Shown one piece after another: positions 23,758-35,890 of a stretch of DNA of 64,000 bases. Source of the DNA: Apium graveolens. Its lineage: Eukaryota; Streptophyta; Magnoliopsida; Apiales; Apiaceae. Under the pieces are notes generated by a model. It made no database searches, was not told where the DNA came from, and saw nothing but the letters and a program-made list of their open reading frames with translations. Where the stretch lies: the NCBI RefSeq assembly GCF_009905375.1, contig NC_133648.1, forward strand, positions 25,171,562 through 25,235,561, given 5' to 3'. A program made the translations under genes and the position numbers. The first letter of the stretch is position 1. The number at the start of each line of letters is the position of its first letter.

Positions 23758-24932
23758 ATGCCACCTAAAAAGAATCCTCAACCCAATAACGGATCTGCTG
23801 GGGATCCCTTCATGAGTGAATTAATAGATTTGTTGCGTCAGCAATCTACTCAGCTGACCCAATAGCAACAACAATTCCAACAACAACAACAATTTTAGCA
23901 ATAACAACAACAGCAGTAGCTCATACAACAACAACAGCATCATCAGTTGAGGGGGGACAACCCAAACTGTTAGTTTTAAATATATTCAGGCCGTGAAACC
24001 CCCAGAGTTTAAGGGCGAAGTAGATCCTGTTGCTGCCAGAATCTGGTTGAAGGAAATGGAGAAGGCTTTTGCTCTCACCAAGGTGAATGATGATTTAAAG
24101 ACAGACTATGCTAGTTACTTTCTAAAGAATGATTCGAACTATTGCTGGGAGTCTACGCGAGCCTTGGAAGGAGAGGGTCCTATTCCCTGGACCCGATTCA
24201 CAGAACTGTTCTTGGAAAAATATTTTCTGGATTGTCTCCGGAATCAGATGGAGATGGAATTTTTGGAATTGAAGCAAGGAGATAGAAATGTCACGGAGTA
24301 TGAAGCCAAATTCATAGAATTGGCTCGTATAGTACCAGAGTATGTAAGTTCAGAGGCTCGGAGAGCGAAGCGGTTTCAACAAGAATTGAAGCCAGATATT
24401 AGGAGTGGAGCTGTAGCTCTACAACTCAAGACATATACTTCGGTAGTTCAGGCTGCCTTAGTGATAGAAATTGACCAGAGCTGCTAAGGAAAGAGGTGAG
24501 AAGAAGAGAAAGTTTGAAGGTGGGCCTGCGAAGTCAGAACAAGAAGGATCAAGCCAAAAGTTTCAGCGACGGTTTGAAAGGAACAAAGACGGGAAATTCA
24601 GGAGGCAGAATTTCCCACAAGCTAGGCCTGGTACTACCTCAGTCAGTTCTACTCTGACAAAGTCCAGCAAGCCGGTGATCGATTGTAAGACATATGGAAA
24701 GAAGCACAATGGTCAGTGTAGAGAGAACGTTAACTGTTTTGAGTGTGGCCCGAAGGGTCATTATTCCACTGAGTGTAAATCTGAGAACCCAAAAGTAACC
24801 AGTTTTAGCTGCGGTAAAGTAGGACATATTGCTAGGAACTGCAAATCAGCTACCCAGGACAGTATAGGAGGAAGTGCATCTCAAGGACCAGCAAAAAGTA
24901 CAGCTAGAGCTAGAACTTTCAAAAATGACTAA
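23758..24932 (+). pseudogene. E3 gag with two zinc knuckles
   Basis: ATG at 23758 opens MPPKKNPQP. A polyglutamine tract (23850-23945) follows, in which five or so Gln codons have become TAG or TAA. A frameshift at about 23970 leads into the well kept capsid domain 23993-24487 (PEFKGEVDPVAARIWLKEME, WTRFTELFLEKYF), the retrotransposon gag fold. A second shift leads to 24471-24932, basic, with zinc knuckle 1 (CFECGPKGHYSTEC) and knuckle 2 (SCGKVGHIARNC, first Cys changed to Ser). Gag would form the particle and bind the RNA. Confidence 0.9.
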
Positions 24933-24939
24933 GAAATCC

Positions 24940-25190
24940 ACGACTCAGGATTCCGATGTAGTCGCAGGTACGCTTTTTCTTAATTTCGTGCCCGTTAATG
25001 TTCTATTTGATTCGGGGTAATCTAAATCTTTCATATCCCTGAACTGTGTAAGTAAAATGCAATTAATGTTGGAAGACTTAGATGAACCTTTGACCATAGA
25101 AGTGGCCAATCAAGATAAGATACCTGTAAGCCAATTCTGCCCTAAGTGCTCCATAGAGATTTTAGGTCACTCTTTTCCCGCCGATATTCA
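24940..25190 (+). pseudogene. E3 protease, N-terminal fragment
   Basis: The pattern NVLFDSG at about 25000-25019 is the Gypsy aspartic protease active site (normally VLFDSGATHSF); a TAA follows directly after it. Homology continues through FISLNCVSKM and IEVANQDKIPV, and ends at about 25190 where the sequence becomes a reversed Copia gag. Confidence 0.8.
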
Positions 25191-25737
25191 GGATCTGTTG
25201 CTTCCACACACATAGCCATCTTTACCTTTCAGATTAGATATCCATTAATCTTTAAGATTTGAACCTTGGCGGCCTCATATCTGCTCATATTATGGTTGAT
25301 TTGGTTTGTGGATGGTGGTGGTGGGGGATTTGGTTGAGTTTCTTTGTCTGCCATTAATGATTATTTTCTGGATCTTAAATTGTTTGTGTATCAACAACAA
25401 GCCCTAATACCAATTGTTAGGCCATAAATCAACTGTAGGGGGTGAATATAGTTTAAACAATCAAATCGAAATAAAGAACTCAACAGGTAAGAATAGTTTT
25501 ATATTAATGAATAAAAACTGATTACAATACTCTCTCAAAGGATGAACAAATATTCTTGAGAGCTACTAGGTTATGTGTATGATATATCAATGCACGACAC
25601 ATATAGTGTTAACCTAACATGTGCTTATATACTGCACAACTACACAATCAATCTAAAAGATATGTTATATGTGAATAAGGAATCCTAATACAAATCCAAC
25701 TATTGATTGTTACAATAAGTAAAGTCCAACACCGACA
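25190..25737 (-). mobile_element. Copia fragment: 5' LTR, primer-binding site and gag start
   Basis: Minus strand: a 323 bp LTR (25737 to 25415, TGTCGGTG...CCTAACA), two bases, the site TGGTATTAGGGC (a decayed tRNA-Met match), a leader, then gag from ATG 25352-25354. The gag begins MADKETQPNPPPPP and continues to KVQILKINGY, then after a stop MCVEATDPEY, the familiar Copia capsid start. It then meets E3 protease at about 25190. Nothing further of this element is seen. Confidence 0.8.
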
Positions 25738-26387
25738 TATCGAATTATAGTTAAAAATATTAGAAAAAATATAAATAAATACTCATAATTTCTTGAATTA
25801 GTTTAAATTAGGTAAATTGATGTTATTTCTTTAATCACCATAATGTTTTTTTTACTTATTCTTTTTTATTTATTCGAATTTTTAATAATAGAAATTTATA
25901 ATTTTTTAAAAAAAATAAGACAAAAAATATTACTAATGGTACCATTCTACAATTAATTTTTCTAATTGGTACCCTTAAAAATAACGTTTGGCTAACAGAT
26001 GACTAACAAAGTGGAATTAAATGAACGAAACAACAAGACAATGATAGCACTTAGAAGTAAAAAATGTCAAATGATACCATTCAGAAAAGCCAATACCAAG
26101 AGAGTACTATTGATAATTTCTCTTATATTTTTTAATAAATACTCCTTAAAAAAATTATTCATACTTAATATAAATTTAATAAATTCAAATATATATTATT
26201 ATACATCAGAAAATTTAAGTTCTAAAAAGAATATTACATTAATAACTAATTATCATATAATTATAATTTATTTTAAGTATATTTAATATCTAAATAAAAT
26301 CAATAAAATAAATAAAATATGTTTAATGTACTAACTAATACACGTTGTCGGAAGAATTCCGAACATGTGATTATATAATAATTTTAA
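25738..26387. other. AT-rich stretch without recognisable gene
   Basis: Over 75% A+T. The phrase TGGTACC / TGATACCATTC occurs in both orientations around 25935-25970 and 26065-26110, perhaps a small degraded repeat. The open frame 25999-26286 encodes an Asn/Ile/Tyr-rich product expected by chance in such sequence. Confidence 0.4.
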
Positions 26388-26409
26388 CTAGAAGTTTTGC
26401 CCGCTTCGC

Positions 26410-26830
26410 AAGGTTATAATTGATGAATACAATTTTTTTAAATAAATTTATTGTGTCAAATGCGGTAATAAAATAACCGTACATACAAAAATAAAAAATG
26501 CTATAGTATTGTATAAATTTATTATATAATTAGGCATATAGCGACAAGCATATTGCGGTTATAATGTTTATGTCTATTGCCGGTTCACTAAGATGAGTAA
26601 TTAAAATGCATGCATTACATGGTTTTCTAACTATACTAAATAGTCCAGAAAGTAGATAAATGAGGCCATGTGTTAAATATGTGTTCATAATTGATGAAAA
26701 TAAGGTTATAATTGATGAAAATAATTTTTTAATTAAATTTGTTGCGCCAAACGCGGTAATAATATAACCGTACATAAAAGAATAGAAAAATGCTATTGTA
26801 TTGTATTAAATTTATTATATAAAAATTGGG
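26410..26830. repeat. Duplicated Helitron subterminal segment
   Basis: The stretch at 26412-26530 (AAGGTTATAATTGATGAA, GCGGTAATAAAATAACCGT, TGCTATAGTATTGTA) recurs at about 26701-26825 with the same order of blocks. The offset is about 289 bases. Confidence 0.8.
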
Positions 26831-28203
26831 CAACATAAAATGTTTTGTATGTGTGCATGTAATTTTCTGTTGTGTTACTGAATAATTTAAGTAATAAGTT
26901 TCATTTTTAGGGTTTAAAAAAATTATAAGTTTAATTTGTTAAGCCGACGAATCATACCAATTTGTTAGAAACTGAATTGGTTGCTCTTACAAAAGAAATA
27001 GAAATAACATATGAAAATGTAATGTTAAAAAATTGAATAAATTTTATAAAACGTACGAATGATAACTGTTTAGTATCCCATTAATTTTTTTATAGAAGTA
27101 GGTAGATACTACCATGGTGAACTTGTTTCTAATTATTTTTGTCATAATAAAGCAACATTCTCTATTGGTGTTGACTTCTACAACCTTACTTATTTCTTGT
27201 TATTTGTAACTTTTTAGACATTTATTTTATGTTAATATCTTAAGTGGGTCATCTATTTTATGTTAATATCTTAAATTGGTCGGGCCATTCCTCAATTTCT
27301 AATCGAAATTTTATGTTTCTATATTTTTAACATTTTCTATGTTTTCTTATTCCCATCGATCATGCTGGCGATTTTTTATTTCTGTTTTAGATGGTTAATA
27401 ATAAATTTAAAAAGTTTACTTATATTACCGGTTTTATATTAAAGTATTTTTAATTTTATTTTTTTTGAATATATAAAGTTGTAAAAAACTATTGAAACAT
27501 AAGAATAATGGTGTTTGGATGAGATCAATTTGTTTAAATTTGAAAATAATATATCTTTATTACATGGCACCAGTGATGAAATATTAAACAGTGATTAAAA
27601 TAAAATTAAAATAATTACTTGTTGCAATGAAATTAGTTGGGAGAATTAATTGTTGATCCTGGTTAAAATGTATTGGGTTATGTCCTAATGTAATAAATAG
27701 TTTAATTTTAAATTATTAATTGATATATGAACCACAATATTCAACCTTAAATTTTACAAACAGTATTTTCTTACGTGAACAGTTGATTTATACATCTCTA
27801 AGTACATATAATATACTTTTGTATAACTTAATTTTATTAGTTTACATAACTTATTACCTATTATTTTAAAAATATAATATGTGATTTCAAGGATAAGAAA
27901 ATAAGTACACGAAACAACTAAAAAGTAAATTAGAAAATATAAAATTCTAAAGAATAACTTAGGTTTATTATGATTTTTTTTAATGTTTTAATATCTTGAA
28001 ATCTTAAAAAAAAGGTTAGATCCTCTATATAGGTCTTGAAATCTTAACAAAGGGAGATTTTTTATTTTAGGTTTACTCAACTGACCTCCGTTATAAAAAG
28101 GCGCTGTGCTTGCAATATTATACACGATTATTAGTTCATCTGACAATTATTCAAATTTATATACAAAATAAACCTCAGAACTAAAAGACAGAAATCATAA
28201 AAC
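26831..28203. other. AT-rich Helitron interior, no gene seen
   Basis: I find no ORF with family resemblance on either strand. The sequence is AT-rich with poly-T and poly-A runs. It ends at the TSD (AAAAC, 28199-28203) of E4. Confidence 0.4.
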
Positions 28204-28786
28204 TGATAGTCCATATAGTTCCTAAAAGGACCATGTCCGGACTCTCAGCTCTATCCAGTCCCGCACACAACTAGTCCAGACTAATCTAGTCCTGGCAGCC
28301 TAACCTTGGGAAGTCCCAACACGTGACGCACATGCCCACACGCGCTATAGGGAAAACTGTCATTCATCAATTATGAGCACAACCAGGGCACGTGTCAGGA
28401 GATCCTTAGAACATTCCTAAACCAGTCCCATCCTGACACATGTAAGGAATCCACCCCATCCAGGTGTCCTCCCCTCCGAGAACCAACGACTACGATTCAA
28501 AGGTACCAACCCCAAAACCCTATTCTTGGTCTATAAATAGCTCATGAAGGTAATATTTTGGGGTTAATCACTCTCTCACACTCATATACACATACAACCA
28601 CCTCTCGTTCTTATCTATCTTCATCTTCCCCAAAAACGAGTTCTTACTCTCACACCGGAGGCACTGCAGGATCCAAACCCCTCTTCCGGTATTGTTTTGT
28701 GGGAATCCCACGACAGCTATACCACCACCATGGCGAAGGATCCAGGTGCGACGTCGAAGGAGCATCCCCGCCACAAGGAGTTATCA
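28204..28786 (+). repeat. E4 5' LTR
   Basis: Starts TGATAGTCCATATAG, ends AGGAGTTATCA. TATA box TATAAATA at 28532-28539 (the 3' LTR has CATAAATA at the same place). Followed at 28789-28800 by the primer-binding site TGGCGCTAGAAA. Confidence 0.93.
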
Positions 28787-29179
28787 TTTGGCGCTAGAAA
28801 GAGGGACTCTCCATCTTTGGGTCTCGGTGCCCCTGGATTCACCTTCATCAGCAAGCTCTTGAAATAGTCCATTTCTTTAACTTGTAAGAACCCAAGCAAC
28901 CAAACTCTCTCATAAATATGAATGTTGTTTATTTAAGCCACGTTTTTGTGTGCTCATTATTTTAGGCCACGTTTGTGTGAGCCCTGTTTCGTTAATTTAA
29001 GCCACGTTTGTGTGTGCTATTAGTAGTTTCGATTGTTTTAGAACCCCGAATTTTCTTTGTTCGTATATTACCTTTGTATTCTAAAACCTAGCTACACGCA
29101 CACATTCTACCATATTATTAACCAGTCCTAGAAGATTGTTTGAACTAGTCCCAGAAAGCTGTTTGTTAGTTGGAAATTT

Positions 29180-30471
29180 TTGTTAGTTGTTGTTGGTACT
29201 TTTGAAACAATGGCAAGACCAGGAAAACGTACTTTTGGGAGACCCTATGCTAGTACCCAGGTCCGGGAGTCGGACCACTCCCAGGCTCAAGACCCGGGAG
29301 CCGACCGAGAAACACTCCAGGAGCAACCATTGCAGTACACTCCCGTTCTGGAGAGAGTAGTTAATCCCCGGGACGCTAGGAGCCTTATTGAGCTGAACCA
29401 ATACAAGTACACTAATATCCCGGTGGATGAGGAACATATGGCCAACCTTACCAGGAATAAACTAGCAGAAGCAATCAGATTCTATAGGCAAGAGCAAGCA
29501 CGAATCCAGGAAGAGGCCGAACTAGAGGAGGAGATGGAGGAGTCCGGGGACTCCCAATAATCTAAGAGGTCTGTCTTTGACCGGATTGGAGCTAAGGGTA
29601 AGAAGAACCAAAAGGTTCAGGGCAATAAGAAAGAAACATAAGCAACCAAGCAGAAGAGGTTGGAAGAGATAAGGGAACAAATCAGAAAAGAAGAAGTGGC
29701 AAAGCTTGAATTATATATCCAAAGAAGGATGAAGTTAGAAGAAGAGATGCTACTGGCCAAGTCCAGGACCAAGATAACCCGGAGGGATCCCACTCCCGAG
29801 TTCATTTCTGATGACGATGAGGAGAAGTAGAAAGATTTTAAGGATATGATCTATGAACTACAAAGGAAAATGGACAAAGACTCTGGAATGGAAATTGGTG
29901 AAACAGTGACCCCTTTTAGTCACTCTTTGGAGGCTATTCCCCGACAGTGGGACCTAAAGTACTATTATTTTGTTCTTTTGATGGTCTGGGAGACCCAGAA
30001 GAACACTTGAATTACTTTGAGCAGATTGCATAGATATACGATTGCATAGATATACTACTACAATGATTTGACAAAGTCTAGGTTCTTCGCATCAACTCTC
30101 AGGGGAGGGGCCCAGAGATGGTTCAGCAGGATCCCCTCCCGGAGCATCCATAATTGGAAGGAATTCCGCGCAGCCTTCCTTAGGAGGTTCCGAGCAAACA
30201 AGACGCATGAGATGCATATGTGTCATCTGAAATAATTAGACAGCATGCCAAAGAGTCCCTCTCAGCCTATATGAGGCATTTCCAGGAAATAATCAACAAG
30301 ATCTCGAACTTGGATGAGCACGAGGTTCTGAGCATCTTCAGGAGTAACTTAGACCCGAAGCACAATGAAAGATACATTGTAGAACTGATCAACAAGGAGC
30401 CCCAGAGTCTGGCGGCAGCCTACTCCATGGCTACCAGATTCATCAAAGAAACTGATGTGTCCAAGCTATGA
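29180..30471 (+). pseudogene. E4 gag (capsid region), broken
   Basis: Opens with an Arg/Gly/Gln-rich N-terminus and an acidic coiled coil (29210-29560), then an in-frame TAA. Readable pieces continue in shifting frames through 29620-29830. Capsid blocks are clear at about 30060-30215 (LRGGAQRWFSRIPSRSIHNW, ANKTHEMHM) and 30220-30471 (HAKESLSAYMRHFQEIINKI). The Met/HMC and ESLSAYM blocks are characteristic of Tat gag. Stops occur near 29557, 29641, 29830, 30010 and 30235. Confidence 0.88.
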
Positions 30472-30691
30472 GAATGACCTGGAATGGGGGATCTGGAGCA
30501 AGAATTCTGATGATCGATCGAAATGGGGTTACCATCAGGACAAAAAATTCAAGCAAAGCCAGCAAAACCAAGACATACAAATTACTCCAATTTTGCAGAG
30601 GCTCGGTCCTAAGATAGAGTCCAAAAGCGATCCAGGACCGACCAATCAGTCCCGAGAGCCAAAATAGGAGCCGGACTGGACTCTCCTCAAC

Positions 30692-31700
30692 ATGTCCCAG
30701 GAGGAAATCTTGAAGGAAATAAAAGACAAGCCATTTTATTACCCTGCAAAGCCAATGCAGACTCCTCCGGAGAGCAGACCTTATAATAGGCAGTTCGACT
30801 ATCATGAAACACATGTCCACAAGACTGAGAACTGTTTATCCCTTAAGTACTTCATCGAGGAGCAAGTAAAGAAAGGAAACCTAAATAAGTACTTGGTTTG
30901 GGACAACAACCACAGAGTAAAAGGGCAGAAGAAAGGAAAAAATATAGTTAATGTGGTCCTAGGAAGCTCCCACTCCCCACCATGAAGCCCAGAGTTTGGG
31001 GAAAAGGTGCTCTCAATCCAATCACTCCCAGATATGGTGATATCCTTCAGCAGCCTTAGTTGTCACTCTGGATATTTTTTATAATTAAGTAAGGAGAATG
31101 CTAATAGACAACGACTCCTCGGTAAACATTCTTTTCAAGGATACTGTGGATCAAATGCAGTTAGGGAGCGTCCGCTCGAATGATTGCCGAGAAGACCCAC
31201 TCTACGGGTTCGGGCACAACTTAATCCCAATCCAAGGGACCCTGTAAACGTCATCGAGTTCTATGTCATCAATACTTCTTCATCCTAAAATGGAATAATT
31301 GGTCGATCAACTTTAACTAGAATGTAAGCGATACATCTCAAGATCGAGTTCCCAATCCCGATCGGAGTCGGAGAAATAACAGGAGATTATGGAGTTGCTG
31401 AAACATGCTACAGTCAGGCCTTAGTAATGGCAGAAACTCACCAGGATAACAAAAGGAAGGCCACAGTCCTTCGGAAACAGAAAAGTATCAAGAAACACCG
31501 CCCCCGACCAAGGGAAGAATCAACAAAAGAAGTGCAGTTCATTGAATCAGGTCCGGATCCAGAAGCAACCAAACCAAGTTCAGAATAACTAAAAAGTAAC
31601 CAAGTCATGATAGTCATCGAGGCAAATACGGTCTTAGACCAAGCCAGTCCTACCATGCAAGCAATCAAAGACAAAGAATCAGCAAAAGTTAGCACCTACT
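30692..31700 (+). pseudogene. E4 gag zinc-binding tail and protease remnant
   Basis: The frame 30692-30985 includes DYHETHVHKTENCLSLKYF, the Tat-type Cys/His motif (first Cys lost). Protease is recognisable at about 31095-31230: LIDNDSSVNILFKD is the Tat form of the aspartic active site, with D-S-S instead of D-T/S-G. Many stops follow, up to the RT at 31830. Confidence 0.75.
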
Positions 31701-31829
31701 TGAAGAAGAACTCAGAAGCCCAAATTCATCAAATGTTCTCAACCAAAGACCAAGCAAAAATCGAGGCTGCTGTAGAAATATAAGAAATTCATATTGATAA
31801 AAGAAGTCCTACAAAGAAGGTGAAAGTTA

Positions 31830-33170
31830 GGTCAGGACTCAATTTTTTTTAAAGAAGAACTGGTATCCTTGCTCCAGGAGTACAAAGATGCGTTTTCCTG
31901 GAGTCCAAGAGACATGCCCGGGTTACATGAGTCCATCGCAATGCACAGCTTGGACGTCAACCCAAGAAAAAAGCGAGTCAAGCAAAAAATGAGAAACTTT
32001 GCCCCAGAAAGGCAAAGGGTAATAGACGAAGAAGTAGAGAAGTTGCTAAAAGCAGGAATCATCCGAGAAATTAAATACCCGGAGTGGTTGGCTAATATGG
32101 TCATGGTGAAGAAGTCAAACAAAAAATGGAGAATGTGTGTGGACTACACTGATTTGAATGATGCATGCCCGAAGGACCCATACCCATTGCCAAATATTGA
32201 TCAGTTAATAGATGCCATATCCAGACACATCATGCTAAGTTTCATGGACGCCTTCTCCGGGTACAACCAAATATAGATGAACCAGAGACATACCTAAGAC
32301 AACATTCATAACTCACAGAGCAGTCTATGCTTATGTGATGTTGCCATTCGGACTGACAAATGCAGGATCAACTTACCAAAGAGCAATGAACAAGATATTC
32401 AAGTCCCAAATCGGGAAAAACTTGGAGTCCTATGTCGACGATATGATTGCTAAATCAACAACCATCCCAGGACACATAGAATATTCGAGAGAATATTTTA
32501 ACAACCCGAGGTAGCATGAACTCAAACTAAATCCGGAGAAATATACCTTTGGAGTTGGAGCAGGTAATTTCTTAGGGTTCATGATCAGCAACCGAGGAAT
32601 TGAAGCTAATCCGGAGAAAATATAAGCAATCCAGGAGATGAGGGCTCCCAGGACCCAGAGAAATGTGCAGAAGCTAGCGGGATCACTAGCAGAACTTAAG
32701 AGATTTGTTTCAAAGCTAGCAGAAAGGTGCTCACCATTTTTTGATCTACTCAAAGGAGTAAACAAAGAAAGAAGTCAACTGGACCCCGGAGTGCCAAAGA
32801 GCATTCGAAAAAATAAAGGAGTACCTCCCACAGCCACCAGTCCTAACTAAAGCCCAACAAGGAGAACCTCTCTAACTATACTTATCAGCCGGAGCATTAG
32901 CAGTTGGGGCTGCCATAATTCGGGAAGAGAATGGAAGACAACAACTAGTTTACTATGTAAGCCAAGTACTCAAGGATGCGGAGATGAGGTACCCATGTTT
33001 GAAAAGTTTGCCTTCGCCTTAGTAACAAAATCAAGAAAGCTCAGACATTACTTCCAAGGAAGAGAAATAAGAGTAGTCACAAATCAACCCCTAAGGAAAA
33101 TAATTCACAAGCCGAATGTCTCGGAAAGGCTAGTCAATTGAGCTGTGGGTTAAGTCAGTTCAATCTCAGC
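31830..33170 (+). pseudogene. E4 reverse transcriptase and first RNase H, broken
   Basis: 31869-32276 encodes RT fingers and palm start (KKRVKQKMRNF, EWLANMVMVKKSNKKWRMCV, DACPKDPYPLPNID). After a stop and a shift come LPFGLTNAG and the catalytic YVDDM at 32431-32445, then FLGFMISNRGIEANP. The thumb ends near 32765. RNase H 1 is seen at about 32875-33010 (LSAGALAVGAAI, QQLVYYVSQVL). At least five stops or shifts. Confidence 0.9.
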
Positions 33171-33720
33171 TTCATTCCTAGGACGACCATCAAAGCCCAA
33201 ACACTGGAAGATTTCATAATTGAGTGCAATTTCCCGAAGGAAGAACAAGGACCAATGAAAATAGATCCGGAGACAGATCAAACTACAAGCCCAGGAGCCT
33301 GGACCTTGAAAGTATACAGTTTATCAATAAGCGAAAGATTGGGAGCCAGACTCATTTTAAAGAGCCCTGAGGGATTCGTGATACAAACAGCTATATCTTT
33401 TGGCTTCCCGGCAACAAAAAACCAGGCGGAGTATGAGGCATTGATTGCAGGACTAAAGCTTTCCAGGACTCTCAGAGTCCAGGACTTAAACATCTACAAC
33501 GACTCCCAGATAGTGGTCAAGCAAGCAAACGGAGAATACATAGCAAAGGACCCTATCCTGGCAAAATATCAAGCACTGGTTTAAAGCTTCCTAGCATCAA
33601 TCCCAAGGCATCAAGTCATGCAGATATGCTGAGAAGAAAATAAAGAAGCGGATGCTCTGTCTAAGCTGGTCGGGAACTCATCAGATCTGGACTGCTCAGT
33701 TTACTTTGAAGAATTGCAAA
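33138..33720 (+). pseudogene. E4 second (archaeal-type) RNase H
   Basis: The frame 33138-33584 encodes the additional RNase H domain known in Tat elements: GARLILKSPEGFVIQ, the block KNQAEYEALIAGL, and NDSQIVVKQANGEY. In the family the domain opens with a V-D-G-S block; here the position reads V-Y-S, so the first catalytic Asp appears to be lost. It is followed by EENKEADALSKL at about 33630-33670 in another frame. Confidence 0.88.
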
Positions 33721-33779
33721 AACCAACTATTAAAGTTGAACAAGTACTGGAAATCGAAAGCAACCAAAATTGGAGGACT

Positions 33780-34990
33780 CATTTCATCAACTATCTGTAA
33801 AAAGGAGAGCTCCCAGAAGACAGAGTGAAGGCTCAAAGACTAAAAGCCAAAGCAGCTAAGTTCTTCCTCGAAGAAGGACTACTATACTGCACGACCTTCT
33901 CATCACCTATTCTAAAGTGTGTCAGACCAGAAGAAGCTAATTATCGTTTAATGGAAGTACATGAAGGGATCTGTAGAGATCATATGCTGTAAAGGCTCTA
34001 GCTCACAAGATCATAAGACAAGGATACTACCAGCCAACTATTCACCAGGATGCAGTAGAGTTTGTCAAAAAATGCAAGGAATGCCAACTCTTCAGCAACG
34101 TGTCCCAAATTAGCCCAGTCCTACCCTCCTCAATCTTGTCTCCAATCCCCTTTATTGTTTGGGGTATTGATATCATGAGACCCTTTCCCCGAGCTAGAGG
34201 AGATCTCAGGTACTTGGTAGTTTCGATTGATTACATAACCAAATAGGATGAAGCAAAAGTAATGAGGACCATAAACCAGCAGGACTGCATAAGGTTTATA
34301 GACAATATTTTGATGAGGTTCGGGATCCCAAGAGTTCTCGTATCAGATAATGGGCCACAGTTCATCGGCTCAGAATTCGAGTCCTACCTCCAAGAACGTG
34401 GGATCAAGCACAAAAAGTCATCTGTAGCATATCCCCAAGGAAATGGTCAAGTAGAGGTCACAAACAGAATCCTACTCCAAGGCATTGAAAAGAGACTTAA
34501 AGAAAGCAAAAGCAGATGGCCAGAAGAACTGCCAAGTGTATTGTGGTCCTACAGGACAAGCCCCCAGACAAGCATATGAGAAACTGCATTCAAGCTAGCC
34601 TACGGTACAGAAGCAATGCTACTCATCGAGGTAGGATCACCTTCCCACAGAGCGATAAAATTTGACGAAATAGCTAACGAAGGACTCAGAACAAATATGG
34701 AGCTAATTGATGAAGTCCGGGACCAAGCTGTAATAAGGATGGAGAAATATAAGGAGAAAATGAAAGATCACTTCAGCAAGAAGTCCAGAGTAAAAAACTT
34801 TCAAGTTGGAGGCCAGGTTCTTCGGGACACAGAAGCCTCGAATCCTACAAATACTGGAAATCTAATGCCCAAATGGGAAGGACCGTACAAGGTCAAGAAA
34901 GTCCTAAGGCCATGGACCTACAAACTCATGAATATGGACGACTCTGAAGTTCCCAATACATGGCATGAACTCAGGCTAAGAAAATACTAG
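33780..34990 (+). pseudogene. E4 integrase, two intact stretches
   Basis: The zinc domain (HEG...KKCKECQ) is readable with shifts at 33955-34090. The core follows: GIDIMRPFPRARGDLRYLVV (first Asp), then frame 34262-34579 with DNGPQFIG (second Asp) and NGQVEVTNRILLQGI (Glu). After a TGA the frame 34616-34990 carries the C-terminal domain ending KWEGPYKVKKVL...WHELRLRKY. Stops at 34245 and 34577 break the enzyme. Confidence 0.92.
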
Positions 34991-35139
34991 CAGTAGCAAG
35001 GAGAAAGAAAAACCCCAGCAACCAAACACTTGTAGCCTATGGCAAGCAAACACTTTATTAATCTACATTCGGTATGAAGCAAATTTGAAATAAATTAAAA
35101 GCACTTTCTATTTTACTTAGCAATTTTTTACAAGCCACC

Positions 35140-35720
35140 TATCCTTACTTAGATTATCTTTCTAAGTAAAAGCCATCTAAGTCCGGGGGCGAATATGAAC
35201 CCGAACAAGCCACCCATTCTTAGATTATCTTTCTAAGTAAAAGCCACCTGAGTCCGGGGCCAAATCTGAACCCGAACAAGCCACCTATCTTTACTTAGAA
35301 TTATTTCTCTAAGTAAAAGCCAACTAGGTCTGGGGCCAAATATGAACCCGGACAAGCCACATATCTTTACTTGTAATTATTTCTCTAAGTAAAAGCCACA
35401 TGAGTCTGGGGCCAAATATGAACCCGAAAAAGCCACCTATCTTTACTTAAAATTATTTCTCTAAGTAAAAGCCAACCGAGTTCGGGGCCAAATATGAACC
35501 CGAACAAGTCACATATCTTTACTTAGAATTATTTCTCTAAGTAAAAACCACCTGAGTTCGGGGCCAAAAATTGACCTGAACAAGCCACCTATCTTTACTC
35601 AGAATCATTTCTCTAAGTAAGAAGCAACCTAAGCCCGACGTCAAATTGAACCCAGCAACAACCCAGTCTTACTTAGATTATCTTTCTAAGTAAAAGCAAT
35701 CACTATCCACCTAGAATATT
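35140..35720 (+). repeat. E4 tandem array 1: eight units of about 75 bp with inverted arms
   Basis: Each unit has TTACTTAGA ... TCTAAGTAAAAGCCA followed by a GAGTCCGGGGCCAAATATGA-type linker. The arms can form a hairpin. Units begin near 35150, 35213, 35290, 35365, 35440, 35517, 35593 and 35667. It lies just after integrase. Confidence 0.9.
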
Positions 35721-35890
35721 TTCTAAGGAAAATAAAACCGAAAACAACATATAAGTAACAAAAGCAAGTCAAAACAGCAGTCGAGACACTATGTGTCCAG
35801 AAAAAGTACAAATCCAAAGTCACAAAAAATAGATCAAGTCAAATACATGTATCTCAGAATTACAATTCAGCCAGAATCAAAAATTAAAAT

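Larger units (their letters stand above)
18887..25190 (+). mobile_element. E3: chromovirus-like Ty3/Gypsy element, truncated at both ends
   Basis: The right part of the 5' LTR (18887-21124), a tRNA-Met primer-binding site, a long leader with a possible extra ORF, gag with two zinc knuckles and the start of protease are present in order. E2 abuts the LTR on the left. On the right, the sequence passes from protease into a reversed Copia gag fragment at about 25185-25200. RT, RNase H and integrase are missing. A solo LTR (21951-23351) interrupts the leader. The LTR end and primer-binding site resemble those of E5, so both probably belong to the Tekay/Del group. Confidence 0.8.
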
